Part shown: positions 9,346-18,252 of the stretch, piece by piece
How the letters are laid out: each line of letters opens with the position of its first letter
How positions within the stretch are numbered: the stretch's first letter is position 1
Assembly (NCBI RefSeq): GCF_000720135.1
Contig: NZ_JOIU01000004.1
Coordinates: forward strand, 186,001 to 250,000
Length of the DNA stretch: 64,000 nucleotides
Source: Streptomyces sp. NRRL S-1022
GTDB lineage: Bacteria > Actinomycetota > Actinomycetes > Streptomycetales > Streptomycetaceae
Direction of reading: 5' to 3'
Translations under genes and position numbers: made by a program
The notes under the pieces: generated by a model
What the model saw: only the letters and a program-made list of their open reading frames with translations
What the model was told of the DNA's origin: nothing
Databases searched by the model: none

Positions 9346-9455
9346 GACGTCCCCGTCGGCCGCGCGGACTTCCCTCCGGTCCGACCAGTCGGTACGTTCG
9401 GAGCGCCCGGGCCGCAGGGTCGCGACCCGGGCTCGCCGACGACGACGGAGGCCAC

Positions 9456-10646
9456 ATGACCGCGCAGGAGACACGGCAGACACCCCGGACACCGCGGCCG
9501 TCCGCGGGGATCCACGGTCACTGCGATCCGCGGTTCGCCGCGGTACGGGAGGCGTTCGAGGAGAACTTCCGCGAGCGGGAGGAACTCGGCGCCGCGGTGG
9601 CGGTCACCGTCGCCGGACGGACGGTGGTGGACCTCTGGGGCGGCTGGGCCGACGCGGCCCGCACCCGGCCCTGGGAGCGGGACACGGTGGTGAACGTGTG
9701 GTCGACCACCAAGGGGCCCGTGGCCCTGTGCGCGCACATCCTCGCCGACCGGGGTCTGCTCGACCTCGACGCGCCGGTGGCCGCGTACTGGCCGGAGTTC
9801 GCCGCCGCGGGCAAGGACGAGGTGCTCGTACGGCACCTGCTGTCGCACCGCGCCGGCCTGGCCGGGCTGCGCAAGCGGCACACCCTGGAGGACCTGTACG
9901 ACTGGGAGCTGACCACCGAGCGGCTCGCGGCCACGGAGCCCTGGTGGGAGCCCGGCACCCGGTCCGGGTACCACGCGCTGACGTACGGCCATCTGGTCGG
10001 GGAGGTCGTTCGACGCATCTCGGGGCTACGGCCGGGGGCCTTCCTGGAGCGGGAGGTGACCGGACCGCTCGGGATCGGCTTCACGGTCGGCCTGCCGGCG
10101 CGGGAGTCGGGCCGGGCGGCCGAGCTGGTGCATCCGGCGGCCGCGGCGGCCGGGGACCGCACGGCGGCGTTCAGCCCGGTGGTGCTGGCCGCGCTGGCCA
10201 ACCCCGTCGTCGGGGCGGCGGAGGCGAACAGCGCCGGCTGGCGGGCGGCGGAGATCCCGGCGGCCAACGGACACGGCACCGCCCGCGCGGTCGCGGCGCT
10301 GTACGGGGTCTTCGCCGGGCGGGGCACGTTCGACGGCCGGCGGTTCCTGTCCCCACAGGCCGCGGAGCGGGTGCGCGAAGGCCAGGGCAGCTGCCGCGAC
10401 CTGGTGATCGGCGGGGGCTTCGACGGGGAGACCGAGGCCGGGCTCGGTCTGTGGCTGAGCGGGCCCCACGGGGCGTACGGCCCCAATCCGCGGGCTTTCG
10501 GCCATGACGGATTCGGCGGTTCCTGCGGGCTGGCCGACCCGGAGGCAGAAGTCTCGCTCGGCTACGTCATGAACCGCATGGGCCCGCACATCGCCGATGA
10601 TCCACGGAAAACCGCGCTGGTCGACGCCCTCTACCGAGCCCTGTGA
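9456..10646 (+). CDS. Serine hydrolase, beta-lactamase-fold family VIII esterase
   Basis: This 396-residue protein has the class C beta-lactamase fold. The catalytic Ser83-x-x-Lys86 lies in WSTTKG and the tyrosine in SGYHALTYG near residue 172. The final region HDGFGGSCG supplies the KTG-equivalent HxG. There is no signal peptide, so it is a cytoplasmic esterase (EstB-like) rather than a true beta-lactamase. The ATG at 9456 follows a GGAGG site; an in-frame GTG at 8190 runs through the CE7 gene and is spurious. The substrate is unknown. Confidence 0.88.
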   Translation: MTAQETRQTPRTPRPSAGIHGHCDPRFAAVREAFEENFREREELGAAVAVTVAGRTVVDLWGGWADAARTRPWERDTVVNVWSTTKGPVALCAHILADRGLLDLDAPVAAYWPEFAAAGKDEVLVRHLLSHRAGLAGLRKRHTLEDLYDWELTTERLAATEPWWEPGTRSGYHALTYGHLVGEVVRRISGLRPGAFLEREVTGPLGIGFTVGLPARESGRAAELVHPAAAAAGDRTAAFSPVVLAALANPVVGAAEANSAGWRAAEIPAANGHGTARAVAALYGVFAGRGTFDGRRFLSPQAAERVREGQGSCRDLVIGGGFDGETEAGLGLWLSGPHGAYGPNPRAFGHDGFGGSCGLADPEAEVSLGYVMNRMGPHIADDPRKTALVDALYRAL

Positions 10647-10720
10647 GCGGGTTCCGCGGCGACGGGTGAGCCGCGTGCGCGCAGGTGGATTTCGGTCGAA
10701 ACGGCGGACCGCCCTTCCCT

Positions 10721-10736
10721 CGTGGTTTAGACCAAT
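10721..10736. promoter_or_regulatory. DasR-like (dre) operator
   Basis: TGGTTTAGACCA at 10723-10734 differs by one base from the core of the published Streptomyces DasR site (TGGTCTAGACCA). It lies 64 bp before the start of a GntR/HutC-family regulator gene. It could bind DasR or the product of that gene. Confidence 0.65.
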
Positions 10737-10797
10737 GCTAATTGTGGTCGCGCAACGAGCCCGCACGACTACGTTTTGTCACGACAGGAGGCGCGGC

Positions 10798-11541
10798 ATG
10801 GTCCGCTCCACCCCGCACGATCCCCCGTCCGGCGACGACCGGCCCCTGTACGGGCGGATCGCGGCGCTGCTGCTCGACGAACTGCGCGCCGGCACCATTC
10901 CGCCCGGCGAACGGCTGCCGGGCGAACGGCACCTGGCCGCGCACTTCGGGGTCAGCCGCGAGACCGTCCGGCAGGCGCTGGAGGTGCTGCGCCGCAGCGG
11001 TCAGGTCGCCACCGACCGGCGGGGCAGCCACGCCACGCTGCCCGGCCGGCCGGTCGAGACGCCGGAGTCGCTCACCTTCCCGGTGGGCGCCCGGTCGGCG
11101 GACCCCAGTGCGGTCGACCGGGCCACGGTGACCTGGGAGGCGCCGCCGCCGGAGCACGCGCGGGCGCTTGACCTGGCCCCGCACCGGCCGACCCTGGTCC
11201 ACCGGTACCGGTCGGTGACACCGGACGGCCGGTCGCTGCGGACGGCGGTGACGTCGTTCTCGGCGGTGGTGCTGGCCGAGGTGGCGGAACTGGCCCGCTA
11301 CCGGGACCGGGCCGACGGGGCCACTCCCGCGCAGCTGCGGCGGGCCTACGACTGGATGCGCAAGGCCGGGCTGACCCTGCACCACCGGGACGCCATCACC
11401 CAGGTCGGTGACGCCTCCTCGGTGCGCGTGACCCGGCGCGTGCACGACCAGTACGCGCGCCCGCTGGAGATCACCGATCTGGTGGTGAACGCCGAACAGG
11501 ACGCGCTGGTCTACGAGTTCACCCTGCCTGCGGCGGGCTGA
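10798..11541 (+). CDS. GntR/HutC family regulator with UTRA domain
   Basis: This 247-residue protein has an N-terminal winged helix (about residues 18-85; LPGERHLAAHFGVSRETVRQ) and a C-terminal UTRA ligand-binding domain (about 100-245). HutC-type members sense sugars phosphates, amino acids or similar metabolites and repress as dimers. ATG 10798 follows ACAGGAGG. The dre-like site directly upstream suggests autoregulation or membership of a DasR-type regulon for aminosugars. The gene overlaps the 3' end of the convergent methyltransferase by 23 bp. Confidence 0.9.
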   Translation: MVRSTPHDPPSGDDRPLYGRIAALLLDELRAGTIPPGERLPGERHLAAHFGVSRETVRQALEVLRRSGQVATDRRGSHATLPGRPVETPESLTFPVGARSADPSAVDRATVTWEAPPPEHARALDLAPHRPTLVHRYRSVTPDGRSLRTAVTSFSAVVLAEVAELARYRDRADGATPAQLRRAYDWMRKAGLTLHHRDAITQVGDASSVRVTRRVHDQYARPLEITDLVVNAEQDALVYEFTLPAAG

Positions 11542-12283
11542 GCCGCGCGGGCCGGTTCCCGGGCCGGCGGGCCACCACCAGCCGGGCGCGCGGGCTGCCG
11601 TCGGCACGCCGGCCGTACCCGGGCAGGACGCCCAGCTCGGCCTCCAGTCCCGCGCGGTCCAGTTCCCGCAGGACGGTGCCGAGCCGGAAGGCCCGGTAGT
11701 ACATGACGAACGGCGGCCGCCACAGCGCGTTGCGCACCCGCATCACCGTGTCGAAGCCGAGCAGCAGCCAGAAGCCGGGGTGCGCCGGGCGGGGCGGCGC
11801 GAACACCGGGAAGGCGAACCGGCCGCCGGGCCGCAGCACCGAGCCGACCTGGGCGAACAGGCCCGGCAGCTCCCGCGGCAGGAAGTGGCCGAACGCCCCG
11901 AAGGACACGACGAGATCGAAGGCGGCCGTGAACGGCAGGGCCCGGGCGTCGCCGCGCACCCAGCCGATGCCGGGCCCGTCCGCGGGCCGCGCCCGGCGTC
12001 GGGCGATGTCGAGCATGCCGGCGCTGAAGTCGACCCCGGTGACACTGCGCCGGCACAGTCCGGTCAGCACGCGCGTCCCGGCGCCCGTGCCGCAGCACAG
12101 GTCGAGTCCGTCCGTGAACGGGCCGAGGGGTGCCAGCGCCGTCGCCACCGCGTCCAGCACCCCGTCGGGGGTCCGGAAGGGGGTGTGGTCGAACTTCGGG
12201 GCGAGCAGGTCGTAGCCGTGCTCGACGGACGACAGTGCCTGCACGGCGAGTTCGCGGAGCGTGGGGCCTTGGGGACCGAACAT
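11519..12283 (-). CDS. Class I SAM-dependent methyltransferase
   Basis: This 254-residue protein has the SAM motif LDLCCGTGAGTRVL near residue 60 and the acidic motif after GVDFSAGMLDIA, followed by DLVVSFGAFGHF. It is in the Methyltransf_11/25 group, which acts on varied small molecules. There is no partner gene that identifies the substrate. Its 3' end overlaps the convergent GntR gene by 23 bp. Confidence 0.86.
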   Translation of the reverse strand: MFGPQGPTLRELAVQALSSVEHGYDLLAPKFDHTPFRTPDGVLDAVATALAPLGPFTDGLDLCCGTGAGTRVLTGLCRRSVTGVDFSAGMLDIARRRARPADGPGIGWVRGDARALPFTAAFDLVVSFGAFGHFLPRELPGLFAQVGSVLRPGGRFAFPVFAPPRPAHPGFWLLLGFDTVMRVRNALWRPPFVMYYRAFRLGTVLRELDRAGLEAELGVLPGYGRRADGSPRARLVVARRPGNRPARLSPPQAG

Positions 12284-12327
12284 GACGTCAGCCTATGCCG
12301 GTCGGCTCCGCTGGTCCCGCGGGTTCC

Positions 12328-12813
12328 TCAGCCGAAGGTGTCGTGGCAGAGCCGGACGATCCGGGCATCGGCCACGCCGTCCGCCTGGCGGCACAGGTCG
12401 CGCATGCGGGCGTCGGCGGGCAGCCGGGGGGCCGGGCGGGGGCGCGGGGCATGCCGTCGTACCGGGGTCCGGCGCCCGGGGCGGGGGTGCCGCACCGGCG
12501 GCGCGGCGGGGGCCGCGGCCCGGGGGCGCGGCGCGGCCACCGGGCCGCGCACGGGTCCGGTCCGCCCTGGCGCGGTCGCCGCGCGGTGCTCGCCGGGACG
12601 CGCGCGTCCGGTGCGCACGAGCGCGGACGTCCCGGACGGCGCCCGGAGCGGTTCCTGGAGTACCGAGGGGCGCACCGCCGCCCCTGGTGCGAGGGAGGGC
12701 CGCGAGCGGGCGGTGTCGGGCGCGGAGCTGACGGTGGTGCAGCCGGCGAGGCCCAGCAGCGCCGCCGCGAACAGCGGGAGAAGTCGACGAGGCACCCGCC
12801 CACTGTGCCGCAC
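12328..12813 (-). CDS. Small proline/arginine-rich lipoprotein
   Basis: This 161-residue protein has a lipoprotein signal sequence (LLPLFAAALLGLAGC, Cys25). The middle section is low-complexity and rich in Pro, Arg and Ala, and a short C-terminal helix has two cysteines (LCRQADGVADARIVRLCHDTFG region). No known domain is recognisable. It is probably anchored to the outer face of the membrane. It lies 44 bp upstream of the methyltransferase on the same strand. Confidence 0.7.
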   Translation of the reverse strand: MRHSGRVPRRLLPLFAAALLGLAGCTTVSSAPDTARSRPSLAPGAAVRPSVLQEPLRAPSGTSALVRTGRARPGEHRAATAPGRTGPVRGPVAAPRPRAAAPAAPPVRHPRPGRRTPVRRHAPRPRPAPRLPADARMRDLCRQADGVADARIVRLCHDTFG

Positions 12814-12914
12814 CGCCCGGGGCCGCGGGCCGCACCGCGGGGCAGCACCACTCCGACGGGCGACCGGCGGGTACGAGGGGTTACGGCAGCGGGTCCGGCG
12901 CGGTGGCGGGCCGG

Positions 12915-13769
12915 TCAGTCCCGGAGCTGCCGCAGTGTGGCCTTGGTGTCGGTCTTCAGCCAGTCGGTGACGTCGGTGAGCGCGGGCGGGTTCTTGTCCG
13001 CGTCGTAGGAGGTCAGGTAGGCGCTGTAGGTCATGAGGTACGTCACCCAGCCGTCACGGACGGCGAGCGTGGCGTAGCGGGAGCCGCTGGTGGTGTCCTG
13101 GCTGATGAGGTAGGCCTCGTCCCCGATGCCCTCGACCGTGTCGACGTCGTAACCGGTGTGGCTCTTCCCGTAGTTCTTCCAGGTGGCGGTGAACTCGGGC
13201 CCCGGGTCGGTCTTCTTGTGCAGGTCCAGCTGGATGGTCAGGTAGGCGTCCGCGTACGAGGAGCCCGACTTCTTCAGGCTCAGGCTGCAGTAGCTCTCCT
13301 CCAGCGCCTTGTCCTCCAGGGAGGTGCGGGTCGGCGAGGAGTCGTCCTGGGTGTACTCGTCCTTGAAGGAACCGTAGTCGGCGCTGGAGCACATGTTGGA
13401 GGGCGCCGCATATCCGCGCAGGTCCGCGCTGTCGCCCTTCCCGCCCAGGAGGAGGACGCCGGCCCCCCAGACGGCGGAGGCCGCGACCGCGCCGACGGCG
13501 GCCCACAGCACCGCCCGGCCGGCCCCTCCCCCGCCGGCCGGCGGGACGGGCGGCACGGGCCCGTACTGGGGCATCGCGTAGGGGTTCACCTGCTGCGGCT
13601 GTCCCGGCGCGGGCTGGCCGACCAGCGTCGGCTGCGCGTAGAAGGCGCCCGCAGGGGGCGACTGCGGGTTCGGGTAGGGATAGGCCGTCGGCTGGGGCGG
13701 GACGGCCTGCTGCTGGGGCTGCTGCGCGGGCTGGTCGGCCGGCTGCGGAGACTGCGGTGGCGTGGACAT
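12915..13769 (-). CDS. Pro/Gln-rich membrane-anchored extracytoplasmic protein
   Basis: This 284-residue protein has a cytoplasmic N-terminus (1-85) of Pro, Gln and Tyr, one transmembrane helix (about 86-110) and an extracytoplasmic domain with two cysteines (in SNMCSSADYG and EESYCSLSL), which could form a disulfide. This layout recurs in Streptomyces DUF3558-like or hypothetical surface proteins. The function is not recognised. The gene follows a 72-bp gap after the P450 stop. Confidence 0.75.
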   Translation of the reverse strand: MSTPPQSPQPADQPAQQPQQQAVPPQPTAYPYPNPQSPPAGAFYAQPTLVGQPAPGQPQQVNPYAMPQYGPVPPVPPAGGGGAGRAVLWAAVGAVAASAVWGAGVLLLGGKGDSADLRGYAAPSNMCSSADYGSFKDEYTQDDSSPTRTSLEDKALEESYCSLSLKKSGSSYADAYLTIQLDLHKKTDPGPEFTATWKNYGKSHTGYDVDTVEGIGDEAYLISQDTTSGSRYATLAVRDGWVTYLMTYSAYLTSYDADKNPPALTDVTDWLKTDTKATLRQLRD

Positions 13770-13841
13770 GCCGCGAAGATATTACACAGTTGGCGGTCAA
13801 GTCCCCGGACGTCCGGGATCGTTATGGTGTGTGGACATCTG

Positions 13842-15284
13842 TTACGGATCCATGGCGGTACGGCCGGCACCGGGATCCGGGCGGTCCGGGCGGCCCGGGC
13901 GGTCCGGGCGGTCCGGGCCGAGCCGTACCGGCAGGGTCCGGACACTGTTGCCGACGAATCCGGCGTGTGGCGGCAAGTCCGCGTCGGGCACCGCGAGTCG
14001 GAGCGCCGGGAAGCGGGTGAACAGCCGTTCCAGGGCGACCGTGGCCTCCAGCCGGGCCAGGGGTGCGCCCAGGCAGTAGTGGGCGCCGTGACCGAGCGAC
14101 AGGTGGCGTACGGCGCCGGGCCGGGCGGTGCGGGTCGGGTCGAAGCGGCCGGCGTCCGGGCCGTGCGCCGCCGGGTCACGGCCGGCGGCGGAGTAGCCCG
14201 CGAGCACGGGGGTGCCGGCGGCAATGAGCGTGCCGGCCACGATCAGGTCCCGCACGGGGTAGCGGAACGGGAAGTAGCTGACGGGCGCGTCCCAGCGCAG
14301 CGTCTCCTCCACCACGTCCGCCCAGCTCGCCTCGCCCGCGCGCACCAGGGCGAGCTGCTCGGGGTGGGCGCACAGGGCGCGCACGGCGTTGGTGATCAGG
14401 TTGAGGGTGGTCTCGTGCCCGGCGATGATCATCAGCAGCAGGGTGCCGATCAGTTCCTGCTGGCTCAGCCGGTCGCCGCCCTCGTCCCGGGCCGCGATGA
14501 GCGCGCTGGTGAGGTCGTCGCCGGACTCGGAGGCCTTCGCCGTGGCGATCTCGCCCAGGACGGCGAGGAGTTCGCGGTTGGCGGCGACGGCCTCGGCGGG
14601 CGGGGTGCCGGTGGCCACGACCCGGCTGCCGAGGTGGTGCAGCCGGTCCCGGAACCGTTCGTCCACGCCGAGGAGTTGACAGATCACACCCATCGGCAGC
14701 GGGAGGGCGTAGTGCCGCCGCAGGTCGGCGACCCCGTCACCGGTGGCGGCGGCGCGCTCCAGACCGTCGAGCAGGGTGTCGGTCAACTCCTCGATCCAGG
14801 GCTGGAGTTGCGCGACCCGCCGGGGTGTGAAGGCGCGGGCGGCCAGGGAGCGCAGCCGCCGGTGGTCGGCGCCGTCGGCGGTGGTCATGCCGGGGACGGT
14901 GGCGAAGGTGCGCAACGGCCAGCCCTCGGCGATCCGCCCCTCCCGCAGCGCGGTGAAGTGGCGTGCGTCCTTGGCGACTTCGGGGTGTTGCAGGAACTCC
15001 TTGAGCGCCTCGTGCCCGAGGACGGCCATCCCCTCGATCCCGCCGGGCAGCTCGACCGGGGCCACGGCACCCCGGGCCAGCAGCCGGGCGTTGTCGGCGT
15101 GCGGGCAGCCACCGGCGGGATCGAGGCGGTGCGGGGTGCGGACGGACTGCGGGGTTCGGGCGGACGGCGGGGTGCGGGCGGGCGGGGCGTCCGCGGGTGC
15201 CACCGGTTCCATGGGTTCCACGGGTCCTACAGGTCCTACAGGTCCTACGGATCCTCCATGTCCTGCGGGTTCCACCGGCTCCAC
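13842..15284 (-). CDS. Cytochrome P450 with repetitive termini
   Basis: This 480-residue soluble bacterial P450 has the I-helix motif AGHETT near residue 287, the K-helix ExxR in EETLRW, and the heme-binding loop LSLGHGAHYCLG with Cys404. I start it at GTG 15284 because AGGAGG lies 5 bases upstream; an ATG at 15425 would add 47 unlikely residues. The N-terminus is a string of VEP, VGP and MEP tripeptides encoded by near-identical 9-base units, followed by a second series of RTP-containing repeats, and the C-terminus is a DRPDRPGRPDRP tract. The core resembles CYP107/CYP105-type tailoring or detoxification enzymes. There is no ferredoxin gene alongside. Confidence 0.92.
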   Translation of the reverse strand: MEPVEPAGHGGSVGPVGPVGPVEPMEPVAPADAPPARTPPSARTPQSVRTPHRLDPAGGCPHADNARLLARGAVAPVELPGGIEGMAVLGHEALKEFLQHPEVAKDARHFTALREGRIAEGWPLRTFATVPGMTTADGADHRRLRSLAARAFTPRRVAQLQPWIEELTDTLLDGLERAAATGDGVADLRRHYALPLPMGVICQLLGVDERFRDRLHHLGSRVVATGTPPAEAVAANRELLAVLGEIATAKASESGDDLTSALIAARDEGGDRLSQQELIGTLLLMIIAGHETTLNLITNAVRALCAHPEQLALVRAGEASWADVVEETLRWDAPVSYFPFRYPVRDLIVAGTLIAAGTPVLAGYSAAGRDPAAHGPDAGRFDPTRTARPGAVRHLSLGHGAHYCLGAPLARLEATVALERLFTRFPALRLAVPDADLPPHAGFVGNSVRTLPVRLGPDRPDRPGRPDRPDPGAGRTAMDP

Positions 15285-15672
15285 GGGTTCCTCCTGACGT
15301 TCCCCTGACAAGACGCTCGATCCTCCCACCCCGGGAATGGCCCGGTGCGGCGATGCGTTGAGGGAATCACGGACACGGGTCGCCATCGGCGTGGTACTGT
15401 GCCGACAGCACTCGTGCACGCCCATCGTGGCCGCCGGTGCCAGTTTCCCTTCCTCACGCTGATCCGCCCGCCGTCACCCGGATGTCCGGCTCGCGGCGCG
15501 TCAGCTTCCCGGCACCACCTCGGCACGAGCGTTCCCCGCCGTGGCCGAGGTGCCGTTCCCGCCGCCCGGAGGCAGTCGCAGACGCCTCCCGCTCGCGGCC
15601 TCACCCCTTCTTTCCTCTTCTTTCCTCGTCTCTGCTCCGTCCGCGACATCCGTCCGCGAAAGGACTCCCACC
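15285..15672. promoter_or_regulatory. Divergent promoter and long pyrimidine-rich leader of the Rho-like gene
   Basis: No gene is supported in these 388 bp. The half nearest the Rho-like gene is rich in C and T on the plus strand, with a tract of alternating CTTT and CCTC between about 15603 and 15640, and it ends in a GAAAGGA ribosome site. Such a leader is what Rho needs for loading, so autogenous termination of this gene is plausible. Confidence 0.4.
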
Positions 15673-16821
15673 ATGACCACCATCCTCGAACACCCTGCCG
15701 AGGTCCGGCAGGCCCCGGCCGCCCCGCTCGTCACCGGTGTCCTCGACATCGACGCGCACGGAAAGGGGCACCTGAGGGCCGCGGGCCTCCTCCCCTCCCC
15801 CGCCGATCCGCAGGTCGCGCCGGCGCTGATCCGCCGCCATGGACTGCGCAAGGGCGACCTGGTCGAGGGCGTCCGGGGTGCCCAGCGGGCCCTGACCGAG
15901 GTGGCGCGCATCAACGGGCGCGCCCCCGGCGAGGCGTGCTCCCGACGGCACTTCCGCGACCTCACCCCGCTCCACCCGCACCGGCGCCTGCGCCTCGAAC
16001 ACCCCGCCGCCGGCCTCGCCGGACGCGTCACCGACCTGCTCGCGCCGGTCGGCAAGGGCCAGCGCGGCCTCGTCGTGGCTCCGCCGAAGAGCGGCAAGAC
16101 CGTCCTGCTCCAGCAGCTCGCCGCCGCCGTGGCCGGCAACCACCCCGAGTGCCGGCTGATGGTCCTGCTGCTGGACGAGCGGCCCGAGGAGGTCACCGAG
16201 ATGCGCCGCTCGGTGCGCGGCGAGGTGTACGCCTCCACCTTCGACCGGTCGCCCAAGGAGCACATCGCTCTCGCCGACCTCGTCCTGGAGCGGGCCAAGC
16301 GCCTGGTGGAGGCCGGCGAGGACGTCGTCGTCCTGCTGGACTCGCTGACCCGGCTGTGCCGGGCGCACAACAACGCCTCCGCCGCAGGCGGCCGTACCCT
16401 GAGCGGCGGTGTGGACGCCGGTGCGCTCCTCGGCCCCAAGCGGTTCTTCGGCGCCGCGCGCCAGGCCGAGGAGGGCGGCTCGCTCACCGTCCTCGCCACG
16501 GTCCTGGTCGACACCGGCTCGCGCGCCGACGGCTACTTCTTCGAGGAGCTGAAGAGCACCGGCAACATGGAGCTGCGCCTGGACCGGGAACTCGCCGGCC
16601 GCCGCGTCTTCCCTGCCGTGGACCTCGACACCACCGGCACCCGGCGCGAGGAACTCCTCCTGACACCGGCCGAGTTGACGGCCGCGACCGGTCTGCGCCG
16701 CGCCCTGCGCTCCCAGGGGGCCGGGCCGTCCGCCCTGGAGACCCTCCTGGAACGGCTGCGCGCCACGCCGGACAATGCCACGTTCCTGCGGCGGATCCTG
16801 CCCACCCTGCCGGTCGGCTGA
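15673..16821 (+). CDS. Second, short Rho-like transcription termination factor
   Basis: This 382-residue hexameric-helicase-type ATPase has Walker A PPKSGKT (137-143), Walker B VVVLLD (about 218-223), and the Rho-specific Q/R-loop segments EEGGSLTVLATVLVDTGSR and STGNMEL. It lacks the N-terminal helical domain and the long basic insert typical of the main actinobacterial Rho, so it is probably a paralogue. The cold-shock RNA-binding domain is present, but the usual GFGFLR-type motif reads GKGHLR (30-35), so both RNA-stacking phenylalanines are replaced. It may therefore bind RNA differently or modulate Rho. The ATG follows GAAAGGA. Confidence 0.88.
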   Translation: MTTILEHPAEVRQAPAAPLVTGVLDIDAHGKGHLRAAGLLPSPADPQVAPALIRRHGLRKGDLVEGVRGAQRALTEVARINGRAPGEACSRRHFRDLTPLHPHRRLRLEHPAAGLAGRVTDLLAPVGKGQRGLVVAPPKSGKTVLLQQLAAAVAGNHPECRLMVLLLDERPEEVTEMRRSVRGEVYASTFDRSPKEHIALADLVLERAKRLVEAGEDVVVLLDSLTRLCRAHNNASAAGGRTLSGGVDAGALLGPKRFFGAARQAEEGGSLTVLATVLVDTGSRADGYFFEELKSTGNMELRLDRELAGRRVFPAVDLDTTGTRREELLLTPAELTAATGLRRALRSQGAGPSALETLLERLRATPDNATFLRRILPTLPVG

Positions 16822-16943
16822 CCCGCGGCCTGAACCGGCTGACCCGCGGCCCGAAGGCCGCCGGGTGCGGCATCCGGGTTGCCCGGCAACCCGAACGGCC
16901 CGGGCAGCGTGGTGCACGCGGAGTATGTTCGTACGTTGATCGT

Positions 16944-18116
16944 ATGGTCACCGGATTCTGTCATCGCGCGGCTGTGTCGGCCTGCTCCCTCTGTGTGGCG
17001 GGCCTGCTGGCACTCACGCCGGCCGCTGCCGCCGCCGGGCCCCGGGCCGGGGAGCCCGCTCCGCCGCGCCCCCGGGCCACGACGCCCGGGCCGTCCCTGC
17101 TCTACCGCTCCGGCGTCCAGGTCCGGCCGCACCGGGGTACGCTCGCACCGCCGGAGGTCTCGGCGCTCTCCTGGCTCGTGGCCGACGCGGGCAGCGGGGA
17201 GGTGCTGGCGGCACACGACGCGCACCGCGAGCTGCCGCCCGCGAGCACCCTGAAGACCCTCTTCGCCGTCACCGTCCTGCCGGGACTGCCCGGCACACAG
17301 CAGCACACCGTGCGCTACGAGGAACTGGCGGACGTCGGCGAGGGCAGCAGCCTGGTCGGTGTCGAGGAGGGGCACACCTACCAGGTGGCGGACCTGTGGC
17401 GCGGGGTCTTCCTCAGCTCCGGGAACGACGCCGTGCACGTGCTGGCACGGCTGAGCGGCGGCTGGGAGGCCACGGCCCGCCGGATGCAGGACGAGGCCCG
17501 CTCACTGGGCGCCCTGGACACCCATGTGGTCTCCCCGGACGGCTACGACGCCCCCGGCCAGGTGTCCTCCGCCTACGACCTGGCGGTGTTCGGGCGGACG
17601 GGCCTGCGCAATCCCGACTTCGCCCGGTACTGCTCCACCGCCCAGGCGCTCTTCCCCGGCGACGGGTCGCCGTACGCCATCGAGAACACCAACCGGCTGC
17701 TGACCGGCGAGGACGGGGTGGCGCCGTATCCGGGGCTGATCGGTATCAAGAACGGCTACACCAGCAACGCCGGCAACACCCTGGTGGCCGCGGCCCGGCA
17801 GGGCGGACGCACCCTGGTGGTGACCGTGCTGAACCCCCAGGACGGCGGTGGACTGACCGTCTACGAGGAGGCCCGTGCCCTGCTCGACTGGGGCTTCGCG
17901 GCGGCCGGTCAGGTGGATCCGGTCGGCTCGCTGGACGGCTTGCGCCCGCCGTCCCCTACACCGGCGTCCGCGAAGCCGGTGGCGGCGGCCGTGGCACCGG
18001 AGGACGAGGGCTCGGACTGGTCCGGTACCGCCGTCGTCGCGGGCCTCACCGGGCTCGGCGCGGGAGCCGTGGCACTGGCCCTGCGCATCAAGGGCGGCCG
18101 CTCGACCCGCGGCTGA
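16944..18116 (+). CDS. D-alanyl-D-alanine carboxypeptidase (peptidase S11, low-molecular-weight PBP)
   Basis: This 390-residue exported protein has a signal peptide (1-32), then the three active-site motifs S101TLK104, S159GN161 and K269NG (KTG variant). A C-terminal transmembrane anchor spans about 355-378 and ends in RIKGGRSTRG. It trims pentapeptide stems of peptidoglycan on the outside of the membrane. KNG in place of KTG occurs in actinobacterial members. ATG 16944 starts directly at the signal peptide. The gene stands alone 122 bp after the Rho-like gene. Confidence 0.92.
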   Translation: MVTGFCHRAAVSACSLCVAGLLALTPAAAAAGPRAGEPAPPRPRATTPGPSLLYRSGVQVRPHRGTLAPPEVSALSWLVADAGSGEVLAAHDAHRELPPASTLKTLFAVTVLPGLPGTQQHTVRYEELADVGEGSSLVGVEEGHTYQVADLWRGVFLSSGNDAVHVLARLSGGWEATARRMQDEARSLGALDTHVVSPDGYDAPGQVSSAYDLAVFGRTGLRNPDFARYCSTAQALFPGDGSPYAIENTNRLLTGEDGVAPYPGLIGIKNGYTSNAGNTLVAAARQGGRTLVVTVLNPQDGGGLTVYEEARALLDWGFAAAGQVDPVGSLDGLRPPSPTPASAKPVAAAVAPEDEGSDWSGTAVVAGLTGLGAGAVALALRIKGGRSTRG

Positions 18117-18150
18117 CCGGCCGGCAGGGCGCCGGCCGTGCCGAGGCCGG

Positions 18151-18252
18151 GAGCGAGGAAGGCCAGGCCGCCGCCGGGAGCGTGACAGGCGGTGCCGTCG
18201 GGGGCGAGGAAGGCCGTGCCGGCACCGGGAGCGTGGCAGGCGGTGCCGGCCG
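18151..18252. repeat. Two tandem 51-bp units
   Basis: Units at 18151-18201 and 18202-18252 share GCGAGGAAGGCC and a GGGAGCGTG-CAGGCGGTGCCG half, with about eight differences. They lie between the convergent carboxypeptidase and glutaminase genes. No coding function is supported for 18117-18455. Confidence 0.7.

Noticed and set aside
8190..10646. Single 818-codon frame that would fuse the CE7 region to the esterase
   Set aside because: The first 420 codons are out of frame with the real CE7 gene; the esterase has its own ribosome site and ATG at 9456.
12903..15308. An 801-codon plus-strand frame antisense to the membrane protein and P450 genes
   Set aside because: No recognisable domain, and both minus-strand genes are clearly real.
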